A DNA stretch of 64,000 bases, from positions 1,550,001 to 1,614,000 of the forward strand of contig BSYQ01000012.1 in the NCBI GenBank assembly GCA_030272585.1. The letters run 5' to 3'. This DNA is from Bryopsis sp. KO-2023. Taxonomy: Eukaryota; Chlorophyta; Ulvophyceae; Bryopsidales; Bryopsidaceae. Below are positions 1 through 13,674 of this stretch, one piece after another. The notes under the pieces were generated by a model that made no database searches, had not been told where the DNA came from, and saw nothing but the letters and a program-made list of their open reading frames with translations. Within the stretch, counting starts at the first letter, position 1; every line of letters starts with the position of its first letter. Position numbers and translations under genes: made by a program.

Positions 1-84
1 TGAGTCTCTCCAGCATTGTAGAGAAATACATAGGACCATGGATTCCTCGCAAGAAACAAAGAAGGGGTGGCATGTTGCTCCTAC

Positions 85-3000
85 TTTGGATTTGATTCGT
101 AGAGCTGATCAGCCATGGAGAGGACAGCCGGCAGGCGCCCCACTCCAGCTTGGATCGCGATTGCTCCGCTTCCAGGGACAGCTTGAGGCAGCTGCAATCC
201 CTCTTGCCACTGGCTGCTTGAATTTCCATCGATGGCAAAAGAAGTAGCGACAGTCACCGCCTCTTGCAAGCCCTCCACCGGAAAGTTTATGACCAAGGCA
301 TCACTGGCACCTTGGCTTACAATTTCTTCCAGAAAAACACCCACACATCGAAAAGTTAACACAGATAAAAGACACCCATGCATAAAAAACTCCAATTTGG
401 GGTGGTGTTGCATAGCTCCATCATCATGCATGTCTCTGTTTGGTGAGGGGGGGTGGGTGGCAGGCCTGAAACAGGTCAGTGTTGTTCCATATGTGCACAG
501 AAAATCTGACTTAGGTTTCACATACCAGCGGTGATCTTGAATTTAGCATCCCCCATTTGCTTGGCTTTGAACCGGAATCTAACTTCCTCCGTGCCATCTT
601 CTCCCAGTTTGACGATCCTTTTAGATTTCCCAACAATTTCCAAGAATGCCCCCTCCAGCAGATCGATGGCAACCGAAACATTGGTTCTGGATGGGTTGGT
701 CCCAGAAACAGTGACCACTGCTCCCGCCTCAAATTCATCCCCCACTCGGGCAAATCTGGGTGCCGATGGTGTCAGCGAAACCACTCGCCTCACAATAAGC
801 TCCCTTTCCACGCTGCCATACTTTTCGGTTGCTGCAACAAGAAGTTGGGAAAAAAAACCCACTAAGGCATCTTTACCGTGGAGAAAAATATATGAGACAA
901 ACAAGCCAAGGGAATGAAAAGACATAACATCCAAGTTAGCACATCTTTGGGATTTTATGGTGGAGGAAAAACGAAAATAGGAGAGGTGGTTGGAAGTGTA
1001 CCCAACGCCCCCCACCCACCAGTTGCGACGTAAGCTCTGATGTTGAACGTCCCAAGGTTATCGGGTGCCGTGAAATTGACGGTGGCGATCCCACCCTTCG
1101 CAATCACGGTTTCGAACAGCGCCGTCGACACGAAGTCCTCCAAAACTCGAACGCTGCCCGAAGGGGTGGGTGCTGCATCAGGTATTGCCGCTGCTTCTTC
1201 TTTAGAAAGAGCGCCGCCGCCACCAGCCTCCTTCTGTTTCATGTATTCGTCGAAACCAGACCGTGACCTCACGACACCTGCTTATTAGGTATCATGCATG
1301 ATAACTTGATCTGATGAATGACAAAATGAATCAGCCCCTATTTTGATAGCTTTTTCCCTGGAAAAATCTGCTACAAATATTGTATCTAAGATACATGTGT
1401 GTGTTCAATGCATGTAAATTCTCTGAATTGTTTTGTTGTCTTGGTTCATTTATTAGAGGTGTACTTCTTCCGATCTGTTCACTACAACAGGTGTTGAGTC
1501 ATGGAGATACCCATTACATTATGCCATTTGTTTTCCATTTTTGACTACATATATTTTCAATCAATCATTCAATATTAACAATAATTGATAATAATAACAA
1601 AAATAACATTCATGCGCAAAAGCCCAGGCCCCATTTTTTTTTTTTTCATTTTTTTGGAAGAAAATAGTGATAGTGATGGACTCTCATTCTTGAATCGTAC
1701 CTATTGATGCTCTTGCGTCAGTCTCGTAGTCATAGTCATAGACATAGTCATAGTCATAGTCCAGCTCATCAACCACAGAGTCTCCTCCATTCACAGTCAC
1801 GAATTTGCTTCTCGAATTCACATATTCTTCTTCTGTTTTATCCACAATTGAAGAATGATACTCTGGATACAGCTGCAAAAAAAATACGAAAAAGGCAATC
1901 AATCAAAATAAATAACGTAACAGACTCTGACACCTCGGAGGTGCAGCAATGGCATGGAGACAGGAAGTTGATTCCAGAAATAAAGTAAAATCAACATGCA
2001 GGTGGAGGAATCTTTGCTGGTTGAATTTGATAATGAAGAAGAAGTTACCTGACTGACTGGCTCGAACCATAGATCTATTTCCCTTTTTCTTATGAAATCT
2101 TGGATCAAGGTTTCTATGGCCCTTGGAGATACCAGGTCAACCCCTGAACTCGAAAATCCGATGGGGAAAAAATCGGTGAACTCCAGAAGATCCGTCAAAT
2201 CCTTGAGGGGATAGGGCAGCAGCTCGAGGATGGCCCTGTCCACAGCAATCACTGTGACTTCCGCCTCGTCGATTTCTGAATCGGTGATATTGACTTGGAT
2301 GGCCGTGGATTCCCCAGGGGAAATCACAAAGTCTTTGGATGCATCCTCTTCAACATCTGGAAACGTGATCTCCACATCCAAGGGCAAATCCTGCAGCAAT
2401 ATTAATCCACACAAATATCTCAGAGAAAAACCACTCGATATTACCAAATAAGACAGTTTGGATTGATGCACCTGTCCAAGTCCCCCCCCCAAAAAAAAAA
2501 AATCAAAAAAAGGAGTAGAGTTGGCACATCTATCTGGAGATGTCGAAATTTAGCGACGCATTCACACAATCTTGCATGTCCAATCCCCCCAAACAGCTCC
2601 TACAATATTTTCGACCCCATCCACGCACCGTTAAAACTTCAATGTTGCTTGAGAGGTCAGTTGAATGGGGCATTGCCAGATCAAACAATTTCGAAACGGG
2701 GACTCCCTTGGGATTGAGAGCAGTGCCCTCCGTCTGTCTGGGGACCATCACTCCCACACTCAGCCTGCAACCCCTTTCGCAATTATCCCCCACATCGATC
2801 GAGAATTCATGCAAACTGCTGTCGTTGATGGGCATAATCTATAAAGACACACAGTCACAATTTGGATGCAATCCCAGATGTTCCATAAAAAAAAAAAACA
2901 GTTTTTTTCAGCAGCACTCCATTGAGAATAGTAAGACTTTTTACTGAGCAAGGTTCGTCTCCGGAAGTGATTTTTTGGAAAGGAGATTAATTATTATTCT

Positions 3001-6000
3001 TTTTTTTTTTTTGGGGGGGGGGGGGGGGGTATTACATACCTTGTGATTGATTCCAGAGCGACTCCCCCACATGACGAGCGCCTTCACATTCTGGTAAGGG
3101 TTTTCGATGCCGAACGTCAGTCGGTCTCCAACTTTGTGGGGGCCCTCTGTCAGACTCACAAGGCCAATTGGCAGATGGTCCTCAACTAATCTGGGTTTAA
3201 ACCAGACCCAAAACAAATTGTTGTTAAAATCTGCATTCCTGGATAACCGTGGAGCTACAAAAAGAACAACTAAAAAAGACAGCACCCATTTCTCTTCACC
3301 TGGGAAATTTTCTGGACATGGAAAACCACCGCAGCTTTCTGTTTTCCGAAAGAAAAAAAAAGAAACTTGACACATTTGCAAAATTCACTCACCCATCTTC
3401 TTTCCACATTTCTGCTGATTTTCCCATTCCCAGAATTCTGCATACGTTGTCTTTTGAATTGGTTTCAATTTCAATGCATGTTTCCAAGACGAAATAGCCC
3501 AAATCAGGGATCGAAAATCGACAGTCAAACCCTTTCGAATCTGGGAAAAAAAAAATTAAAAAATTTCACACATTTGACAGTTCATTTCACTTTGAATCCA
3601 ATGTCATGAGAAACAGTCTGTTTGTTTTTAACGATAAACTTGCTGGAGAAGTGGTGGAGAAAAAAAACTGGGAAAGACTCTAAAATTTTTACTTCGCCCT
3701 CACGTCTCTGAAAGAAATAAAAAAGTCAATAATACCTGTGGTGTTCGAACAATAAGAAAAAGATAAAAACATAAGGATGTTTTGGGTTAAATTCCCTAAG
3801 AAGAAATGCAGTTTAGTTACTAACTTTCTGTGTAGGTGAGCTAATAACTGGATTAAACCCCCAAGAAACAATAAACACAAAAAACATCGCACTTCTTCCC
3901 CCAATAAAAATTTGAACTGAAGAAAACTTCTCCCTCTCTATCTATAGATATTCTTCAGTTGAAAACTTACTCGATTGGATTTTGCAAGAATCGACGAGGT
4001 CCCCATCCACAGGTTGAGAATTTTTGAATAGAACATCAATTTTTTCAGGGGGGGGAATTTGTTTCAAAGCCACAACCAATGTTCTGCTTTCGATAGGCTC
4101 TCCTTTGAGGTCAGTCATAGACACTTTAACGCCAAACTCTTGACCAGGGAAATCGGTTTCAACGGTCCGATCGAAATCAATATCCACATCAGCATTCCTC
4201 AACCTGTGAGATTTGAAAAGTTGAAAAAAAAAAAAAGTTAAAAGGTTCCAAAAAAAAAACTTGTTCAATAATCAGGAATCAACGGAGTGAAAAGATGCAG
4301 ACAGAAATGGGCACACAAATTTAAAAAATCCATATAGAGATTTTGATCTCAAGAAAACCTTCCAACGTCAGATATAGCAACAATTTCAATGTCAATTTCA
4401 ACAAGAAATTGAATAAAAAAACAACTAAATACTCACAGGACTGATGCGCTTTCCTCGAGGAGCTCTCTGGTGGGTCCCACCCAAGAAACCTTAATTTTCA
4501 GACTTTCGTCTGAGGGAGGCGTTTTTTCCAGCGAGCCCAGATCTATTTCTGTCGAAACTTTTCCCGAAGAATCTGTGATCAACTCCACCTCTCCTTCCAA
4601 GGGTTCCCCTTCATCTAAGTACAGATGAGTAAAAATCTGTCAGAATTTTTGGAACAAAATGTGCTGTAATAACGTGCAATGACTCGACTTCTCGTTCCTG
4701 ATTTGATTCACAAAAACTGAAAAACAATAAAAGACCCCACCCATTGAAGAGAGCAAATTTATTTATTACCTGGGATGGACCACGTGAGTGTTATTTTTGT
4801 ATCCCCAACAACAGCTCCAATGAAACTCTCTGCTGTGATGTTCACCATAACCTTTGAATTAGGCTTAGCCTGAAAATTCCATAAGCAAAAAACATAAAAA
4901 CAATCTGATTGTTCATTTTTTAAAACCATCCCAGATCTGAGAAATTTCATGTAGTCACGAACAAAATGACAAAATCAAGTCATCCAGTAAAATAATAAAA
5001 AAATAAAATTAATCAATTTTAATTTTATAAAATAAAAAACAAAACAAAAAATAAATAACAATAAATAAGAAAAGGGTTTAGCCGGAGAGCTACAAAATCA
5101 ACGATAATCAACTCACCCAAAAGGGGGCATCCACAGTCAGACCCACAGTGGGTGGCCTCGGATTCCCCACCGTAAACCTTTCCGTTTCAAGATCATGATC
5201 TTGATTTAACGCAATGTTATACTCTGTATTGGTTGCATTTTCGGGGATCGGAATTTTCAGCTCAAAGGTTCCAAATTTCTCATCAAAATCGATGGGAAAA
5301 ATTGGATATTCAGAGGTTTCGGCGTCAAATGCAGGATAAAGGGAAATTTCGGCAGATTCAGTCAGACCAGGTCCTCTCGAGTAACCTGTGGTCAGAAAAC
5401 AGAAAAAAAAAACAAGAAAACATGACATCTTTTCTTTGTCTTTTTCAAGCAATCGAACTATGTGAAGATTGCGCTATGAAAACAAAAAAAAGAAAAAAAG
5501 AAAACTGTGCGCTCCCTCCTCCCAGGGTTGTCTTCAAGCTCCAAAATTCAGAAAAAAAAAATAAAAATTGAAGAACTTTTTTAACCTTGATTATTGTGGG
5601 AATCAGAGTTGAGGATAATGCCAAACATATAGAAAAAAAACTATACGTAAAAAATACACTTGATGAAAAGGTTTTCTTCATGATGATGATGCCTACCTTT
5701 GATGTGCAGAAAAATTTACATAAAAAATACAGCTGAAAAAATTTTCATCATGAGAATGCCCTACCTTTGATGTACAGGGTGTCTCCAGGTTTCACCAACC
5801 TTCTGTCCAAAACCAAAGAGGCCGAAATTTCTTCCAACAAATCGTCATATCCACTGTAGACCCTTCTCACGAAAAAGGATTTTTTTTTATATTCCACATG
5901 GGCGAAATCAGCAGATAATAGGCCATCAAAGAAGAAAGCTCTTCCTTCCACATCCGTTACGTTGGCCGCCACTGATTTGACCTCCTGCATTTTCAACAGA

Positions 6001-9000
6001 TAAATGAATTTGTACTGTTGTAATGATTCAAAAGGCAATAGTGCTTTGCCAAAACCCCCAATGGGGTTTTTACCAGCCAGCTGAGAAAAATTAAAACAGC
6101 ATCATCACAGGAAAGGTACTCTGTTTCTACTTGGAAGTTTTTTCAAAGTTAAAATCTGACAAAATCGTAGTTGTCCTGGAATAAGGAAAAAACTTGACTC
6201 TTTTCACTTATTGGAAATTGTACTGTTTTTGTGATTTGTTTAGCTGTTTTTCTGTTTTGTTTTATTAGGGCACTGCTTCTTCACCTCATCATAAATCTTT
6301 TGAAGTATCGTAACCTTTGCCCCTCGGACCGGTTTTCCAGTTTTCATGGAAGTTACCCACACAATGCTCTGGCCATTCTCGGATCCCAGAATCAATGCTT
6401 GCATGTCAGACTCGTTTATCAGCATTTGCGAAATGGAGTCATCCCTGAAATCACCCAGAGCAACTAATAAAAACAAAAGTAACTTCGGAGCAATTCATCC
6501 AGATCCAAGGGAATTTTCTTTTCTTTTTTTTTCCAGATAATCGGTTAGGTGGGCATTTTCTTTCTTTCTTTTTTCTTTCTTTTTTTTTCCAGATAATTGG
6601 TTAATAGGTGCTTTACCTCATTACCTGCAGAATTCAGCAGCGACCAGTCCCGACGAGTTGAGATATTTTTTGAGATCAAATTCCACCAGCTTGGTAGACC
6701 CTTTGGTTTCTTGCTGAAGTTTTCCGACTGCAAATTGCAAAATCACAAAAAAAAAAAGATGTGACGATTTAATTGAAGAAGAACATCAATCTATTTTCAC
6801 CAGTTTTTTTTTTTTTTTTTTTCAAACATGATTCTAAGAGCAGGACTGATAAGAAAAAAACAGAAAAAAAAACAGAAATAATACGAATAAAAAAGAATAG
6901 AAAAAATTGAAAGAAAAAACATGAACCCACAAAAAACATTCATGGAGAAAACAAAAAGTTTTCGTCAGCAGCATGAGGTAATTTTTTAAAAGTCCAGTTA
7001 ATTGAAAGCAGCATATTTGGACTCTTTTTTTCTCTAAACCACAATTTAAAACAGAAAAAATCAAGTATAGTTCTTGAGACTCACTGGGATGTTTGATATC
7101 GTTTCGCAATGGATTCGGATTGGACCGATAAACAGACGCAAAAAGATTGGAGATCGTTTCAATATTTTTTGACCCAGAAATTGGAAAAAGGCTGAGTGTG
7201 TTTGCTTCGATTAAGGGGCAGCTGATGTCAGGATCTCCTTTGAAAGCTGCGACGACTTTTTGACCCCAATCTTCGCCAGCTTCGAAAATAGCGTAACTAG
7301 AAAAAATAAAAAATAACAGTAAATAATAAAATAATAAGAACAAAAGTAAAACTGAAATGAATTTAGGATAATAGAGTCCAAATTAAAAAAAAAAAAGCAA
7401 ACTACTAGGAAGAATATAACAGTGCTTTTCTGAATATAGTGGTCTATACACATACAACGCCATGTTGATTTGCCAACAGTATTTTATGGGAAAATAAACA
7501 GATTCGTCTTTAATTTTTTTTTTCCATTTGAAAAAAATATTGGTAAAAGCGATATGTCCAATATCGTTTCTTTTTGGTATAAAAACAACACACCTATTCT
7601 CCATCCTGAAGGGCTCGAACACACCGCCAACTTTTTCGGTAAGAATTTTGATCGATGAAGATTCCAAAGGTAGACCGAATCCATCCAAAATCTTGCTCGA
7701 TCCATTGACAGATATCCTGGTCGGTTAAAAAAAAAACAGAAAATTTTAGTGGAGGCGAAAAGCCGTCGTCCAAAACTATACCAAGCAAGATAGTCTGCAA
7801 GTTTGATATTTAAAAAAATATAGAAAGAAGAAAATTGAAAAAAAAGAAGGGAACTGGTTGAAAAAAAAGGAGAAAACAGGTGCTGAAAAAGAGAAAAAAA
7901 AAGCACAAACCTGTACAGAGGCAGGAAAAAAGGCAGCATGTTTTACAAATATGTCTTTTCCTAAAAAAAATAAAACCAAAAATAAATAAATAAATAAAAC
8001 CTTTCCCCCCTTTGATTTTTTACTTCTAAAACCTCAGGATTCTTCTCACGTGTAAACTGTCTCAGGAGTAAAAGATGTCGAAATCCTCAATGTTGAATTA
8101 TTCTCCAGCTCCAATTCAAAATCCACCTGTGGGAAAACAAACAACATCGAACCCAATTTTTTTTCTTTTCAATATATATATATATGCGCCTGGGGGAAGG
8201 ACTCTACAGCTCGGTGGCTGTCGACGCCGCTTTGGCGTGGGGTCGGATTCTACCCGCGTTTTTTCGGATTCATAATCGATTGGGAATGCACTATTACAAG
8301 GAGCTGTGGGCAGGGAGAGATCTGTTGGAGGCCCCTCCCAACACCACCCCATACTTTACGAGTGCCTTGGATGTGTTGCGAGCAACGCAAAGGGAATGGA
8401 TGCGAGATCATGCGACCGCCCAAAAAAAAGAGGAGTGGATCCAACTCCGGGAACTCCCTCGGGATTTGAGACCGCGCTCGCCCAAGACGGTTTATCAGGA
8501 GCTCCTGCAATTAATCTCAGAGTGGATTGCAACGAGCTGGCGCGCTCAGTGGCGTAATACGGAGAAAGGCCGATTGCTTTGGCAGTTGCGCGATGCCCCT
8601 TACGTGGATCGTGATAACTCGTGGCGATGGAATTACACGAGACAACAATTAGCACGGGCAGCCCAGGTCGCAACGGGACATGGAAACTTTCCAGTGTACA
8701 ACAACAGGGTTTGGGGTGAGGACCCGGACTGTTGGTTTTGTGCGCATCGGGACCGAGTGGTGTTGGGATCTAGGAACCATTTACTATGGGATTGTCCGGG
8801 GCTCGAGGATTGCAGGCGGGATAGTATCGCGGTGGTTCAACTTTTTTCATCGGAACCCCTGATTTGGCAGGAGGGGATGTTTGCTTCGGAAATTGGGTTA
8901 AGGGTACTAGTGGAATTTTGTGTTCGTATGTACAATTTACGCGCTGACTCGGAAGAAGGGTGATTTTTATTTTAGCAGGTTGTTTTTGGGAGTAAATTCG

Positions 9001-12000
9001 GGACAGGGGTAGTACAGACAATTATTATTAGAGTGGAGGGCCCATATCACTCATCTGTATGGTGGACGGGCTACATGGGGCGGTTTGCCTCGATGTAACA
9101 CATTTGAAAAAATATATATATATATATTTTTAAATTGATAAATTGCACTGAACGACATATTTGAGTAAGAATTCTCGAAGTTTCTGCTAGATGGCTGAAA
9201 TTTGCTAAAAATAAATAAAAAAACTGTCAAGGACTCGAAATCTCAAGAATCATGCACAAGGGTTGTTTCATTCAGGGAAGATTTAAAAAAAAAAAAAAAA
9301 AAAGATAAACCATGCTGGAGTTTTTTTTTTCCTTACTGTGAAAGTATTCTCCCCCCCCCCTTCGAAATGAATTATTTTTATTTTTATTTTTTCTCAACTA
9401 ATTAGTTTCACCCACCTCTTCTCCAGCCTCATTCATTACCATTAACTGTTTCTTCAATGCTTGTATGTCTGACTTTGTGTTCTTTTCCAATCCATGTGGA
9501 AGCTGCATCCGGAGAAAATTCGTACCGATAACATAAGGACCTCTGCAAAACAAATTTTAACACCACTCTCCACCTCAACCTCAAGAAGTCGCTGAAAGAT
9601 TTTGTATTAACACCAGCATTAAATGCTGCACAGTTCCATGTCTTTTCGAAAACGATGTTGGTTTTGTTGATGGCAAAAAAAATAAATTATGGAAGCAGTT
9701 CAGCATAAAATGCACATTTTAATATCAGGCCATAGATTAGTAATGATAAAACTGTTCTCCAAAAAAAAGTAAAGGTGCAGGTGTAGGTTGATTTCATAAT
9801 ATTTTTTGGATTTCATACTATAGTTATATGTTTCTATGGGGCGGAAAATAACTTACCCATCTGTTGTGTTGAAGAAAGGAATTCTGAATCTCCTCAATCC
9901 TCCGAAAGTGACTTTTTTTTCGGCTTTCAACGCACCATCTTTTTTGCTGTACTCAACCCCTTTGAACAAAGAAAGAGCATATCTGCAACCAACCCAAAAA
10001 AAAAAAAATGATTTCCTACACCTCCCACTTTCAAAAGCTGATGCTGCAAAAAGGATTCACTAAGGTTGCTGTCTTTTTTTTCCCTCGAGTTGAAAAACTA
10101 TGCATATGAGAACATTCTCCTCACCTCGTTTCCATTTGAACGTCCCCATGGATCGACACCTCAGCACAGTCACTTTCTTCGTCGCTTTTTTCAGATTCCA
10201 TCGATACCTTGCACTTTTAGGGAAAGGAAAAACCCACCATCACAGTCAGCTTTCAAAAAAAACATCATGGCAAAAGCTATGCATCCGCACCAGAAAATAA
10301 TAGTTCAAAGAAACAAGTACACTGTTAAAACTGTCAAATGCAGTTTACATGTATTATTTTGGTCCCCTTCGTTTTTTCTTGTTTTTCCTTTTCGAGAAAA
10401 GGGGGGTGGGGGAAAAGGCTGGCGATAACGGTGCAGCCCACCACTGAAAGTATCCAACAGCAGCAAGAGAAAATACATCCAATTTATTCCTTCGCTTATT
10501 TTAGAAACCACGACAATGATCAAAATGCCCCGAGAGACTTCTTACTCTGAGGCAAGGCTTTGGAGAAATAATTGTGTCAGACTCAGGATCACAAGGCTGC
10601 ACGTTAACTCCCAACCCTTCGACCGGCTCCTCAGAAGAATCATTTAAAACCTAAAAGTAGAACAAAACTGCTCAAAAAGGCATGCCAAAAAATAAATGCC
10701 ATAAGAAAAGGACATTGTCTTTCGCAACCCTTCCCACAACATACTCGTACATCGTTAAGTGGCCTGCTTTTTCTCAGATGCGTATGCGTTTTTGAAAACA
10801 CAGTTTTGACATCAAAATATGGGCTACTACTCGAGCAACAAAAAAGAAATTTGAAGAAAAAAAAAAGATCCTAAAACACAAGAGTCACTTCATACAAACT
10901 GTTTCGGGGCTGTTGTTTTTTTTCACCTTCAAATGTTCTTGTAGAGCTGTCAAAGAAACTTTGGTGTTGAAGGTCAGTCTGATGACACCTGGACAGGGGA
11001 GTGGGGGAAAGTAAGAGTGCAGAATTGTTTAAAAATTGCTTTCAGCAGAGAATCTTCCAGTCGAGGAAAAAAAAATTCTGCCTTCAGTTTACCTAACAAA
11101 TAGCCGACAGCCGTTTCGAAAGAAACAGACAAGAAAAAAAAAATAAAAATCACCGTTTACAAATCAGAGTAAATGACATTTAATGAGCAAAATCACTCTC
11201 TATCGGTTTGCCCAAGGTGACTGACAAACTCAAGTTACGGGTGACTCACCATCCGGTGGGACTTCTGGCAGTATGTCAGACTCCAAACCGATGCTGGCAC
11301 CCCAATCATCATCAGTGAGATTGGGTGCCTTTTCAGACTGCACACTTTCAATATCCATGCTCAAAGAGGGGGTGGTTAAAATGACTGATCCTGCTTCTCC
11401 ATCCGATCGAAACAGAATTCCTGCCAACGAACCAAAAAAGTAAAAACAACGGGCTTCCAGACTGAAAACATTCTCATGGGACATGTCACATTTTAACAGA
11501 ACAGGTACGTACCGTCATGTGTTTTCAGATTTTCATTCAATGTGAATTTGACCTCAGAATCCAGGGGCCAACTCTCATCGGGATCCCATCGGGCAATGTA
11601 GGTGGTAACCCAGCGAAATCGACCAGGAATCTCCGGCTCCAGAAAAAAGGGAACCTGCAGCGGTCAAATCAAATATATATTTTCTGCAGCCCAGATCAAA
11701 TTTGTTTTTTACAGCAGAACTGTTGATAAGTGAAGCCAGCATGCTGTGTTTTGTTCGAATTTCGACTGGTGCTCCCACCTTGTCGGCTGGCAGCGATGTC
11801 ACTCCAAAATCTTGACCCAAAGCAATCACAGATCGGGAAAAAACCACCTGGAAAAATGCACCATCAACAATTCTTGAGTTGAAATTGCTGTCTTGACATC
11901 ACATCCGCCAACAACTCAGAATATGTTTTAAAAACTATTTTCACTGAATTCTAAATGCTTCAATACGGACTGGATGATTCCATAGGCAAAGAAATTTTAA

Positions 12001-12461
12001 CAACAAATATGCACACAACGAAGAATCGCAATCCTGAGTTGGAATCTGATTGGGGGTGATTTTTTTATATATTATTTTTTTAATATATTTTTCTTGGGAT
12101 TTATTACTAATTGTTTCCACATGACCACTGATGGAAAATCATGATCCGCCACAAGTAAGTAGTCGGGATGTACAAGCCGCGATGCGTAATTTTTGGCAAA
12201 AATTCATTCAATCACGTAATGCGAGGATGTGTCGTCTGACAGGTTCGATTTTTGGACGCCGCACCGTGAGCGCTTGCTGATCTTCCACTCTAAGTCGTCG
12301 GGTGGAATTATCGGCAAGCTCCGAAGGGGTGGTCACCAAGATTTCCAAAGGTAGCTCGTTCGATAGGAAACCTTCGCCCTCGGCCGTCGCAGAGACGTTC
12401 TGTTGTAAGACTCGCGCCGAGCAAAACCCCGACGTCAATAACAAAAAGGCCGCCAGCGTCC
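85..12461 (-). CDS. Bacterial-type alpha-2-macroglobulin-like gene, paralogue A (3' part beyond window)
   Basis: Spliced gene encoding an A2M/MG-domain protein, cut by the window edge after exon 27. Exons, 5' to 3': 12461-12265, 11847-11779, 11654-11513, 11420-11250, 10988-10927, 10650-10546, 10213-10125, 9982-9857, 9542-9416, 8126-8050, 7716-7594, 7296-7085, 6727-6625, 6444-6285, 5984-5765, 5385-5117, 4869-4770, 4614-4437, 4203-3971, 3540-3393, 3190-3040, 2838-2629, 2390-2049, 1872-1701, 1277-1020, 831-526, 325-85. All introns are GT-AG and in phase. Diagnostic motifs: a secretion-signal-like stretch in exon 1 (FLLLTSGFCSA), RFRWVTTYIARWDP in exon 3, VWVTSMKTGKPVRGAKV in exon 14, LDRRLVKPGDTLYIKG in exon 15, and PRFARVGDEFEAGAVV in exon 26. 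These match the bacterial A2M family. No in-frame ATG precedes the signal-like stretch, so a further 5' exon is likely. Intron 9 carries a LINE fragment. Exon choice rests on paralogue B. Confidence 0.85.
1701..1872 (-). repeat. Exon 24 of paralogue A with acidic Tyr-Asp repeat
   Basis: A 6-bp repeat (CATAGT on the plus strand, about 1724-1762) encodes alternating Asp and Tyr (DYDYDYVYDYDY) at an interdomain position. The corresponding exon of paralogue B (38117-38200) is 84 bp and lacks it. Paralogue A's exon is 172 bp, so it ends in phase 1 rather than phase 0. Confidence 0.75.
8184..8963 (+). pseudogene. C-terminal fragment of LINE reverse transcriptase polyprotein
   Basis: The fragment is open to a natural stop. 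It ends with the zinc-binding module typical of the last part of LINE polyproteins (zf-RVT like): CWFC, then HLLWDC about a dozen residues later, preceded by the conserved context WRWNYTRQQLARAAQVATGHG. No reverse transcriptase core remains, as expected for 5' truncation during target-primed reverse transcription. The apparent ATG at 8184 lies at the truncation junction and is not a real start. Confidence 0.75.
8186..9115 (+). mobile_element. 5'-truncated non-LTR retrotransposon (LINE) in intron 9 of paralogue A
   Basis: Inserted in antisense between exons 9 and 10 of paralogue A. The same intron in paralogue B is only 279 bp, so the insertion postdates or is private to copy A. It holds the last 260 codons of a LINE ORF, a 3' UTR and an A/T tail. 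Runs of AATATATATATATA occur at both junctions (about 8170 and 9113) and probably include the target-site duplication, but the repeat sequence hides its exact length. Confidence 0.75.
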
Positions 12462-13674
12462 CTGAGCAGCCATGCCCACTTTTTTCTTGGTACTGAAAAC
12501 GAGTGGTGGGATCGTGACGGTTCTAAGCGGAGCGGAAAAGATCCAGCTCCCTCTCGACGTGACGGTTGCGATTTTGTTTCAGAATATCTTTTGTCGGAAA
12601 GCCTGACGCCTTTCCCACCAATAGAGGTGCTACCTATCGCTGCGGCTGGATGGGCCGGAGGCTGCCGCTGCCGCTTCATTTTTGTCTGTGTTCGGTGGCA
12701 GTTTGGCCTTGCGACTATGGTGCGTTCTAAAGACAGTGGGGGTCGCTCCATTTTCTCACACTTTTTTAAACAACACAGTCGCCATCCAAGGTGCTTGGTC
12801 TTCCGTGTGGAAGGACGAAGTGACGATGCACCCAGAAAAAGCCATTCGACCTCGCTTCCAGTACTTTCATACAATGCGACGTTCACATCTGGCTTTTTTG
12901 CCATAATAAAAAATGGGTTGGGGCCAGAATTTCAACTTTAGAAAACGAAAAAACGAGGAGATAGAAGAGCTGGCTGGAAAGCGAAGAACACATTCACAAT
13001 TATTGAAGTCCTCCAAAATGAGTCGAGCACAGGCTGTTGAGAAACCAAGTGATTGGGGAAACATTCGGATGAATTATCGTGGTTGGTATGGGAAATTCAG
13101 GAGAAATCATCAGTCGACGTTCGAGTTTCTGGCATGTGGCGTTTCGGCCGAACGGTCAGAAAAAGGAAAGGAAACGCAGGAAGAATAGAGCGATGGTGTC
13201 TTTGTCAAAGACCCGTTCCTGAGGTCGGAAGAAAGTCCCGACCAAGCCCCTTCCATATTCCACACTGCGTTCGTTATCGCGTCAAAGGCCAACACACGAG
13301 CGACACAGGCCTGGGTTTTGCCGCAAGTTTGGTTTGTTTTTGGGAACTCCATGGTGAGAATCAAGTCGGAATGAGAGAGTTTTCTGTCGAGTGTTTTTGG
13401 AAATATATGAGTCGAATGCACATGCATGTCTAAAATATCACAGACTTTGAAAAAAGACATCGAGCAGCAAGTGTGTTGAAGAGTTGCATTGTGTCGGTTC
13501 GACTGACAGAATCTAAGGAACGCATGAAAGGAAAGGGGAAGAGCTGTTGGTGGAAGCGAAAGAACGACTGTTCGAGTGCAAGACGTCCGACGCGACGCTT
13601 TTTCTTGGATGCGATCATCTGAGGGTTCACAGCAGTCGTAACATTTCGTATTTAAGTTTCGAAGGAGTGAACGG
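12462..13674. other. Upstream region of A2M paralogue A
   Basis: It must contain the promoter and probably a short first exon, because exon 1 as read (acceptor CTCAG at 12462) has no in-frame ATG. I could not pick the missing exon with confidence. Open frames on both strands here (for example about 13110-13697 minus) overlap one another and show no recognisable domain. Confidence 0.4.

Noticed and set aside
7905-7962. Candidate extra A2M exon between exons 10 and 11 of paralogue A
   Set aside because: Exons 10 and 11 already join in phase in both paralogues, and paralogue B has no counterpart.
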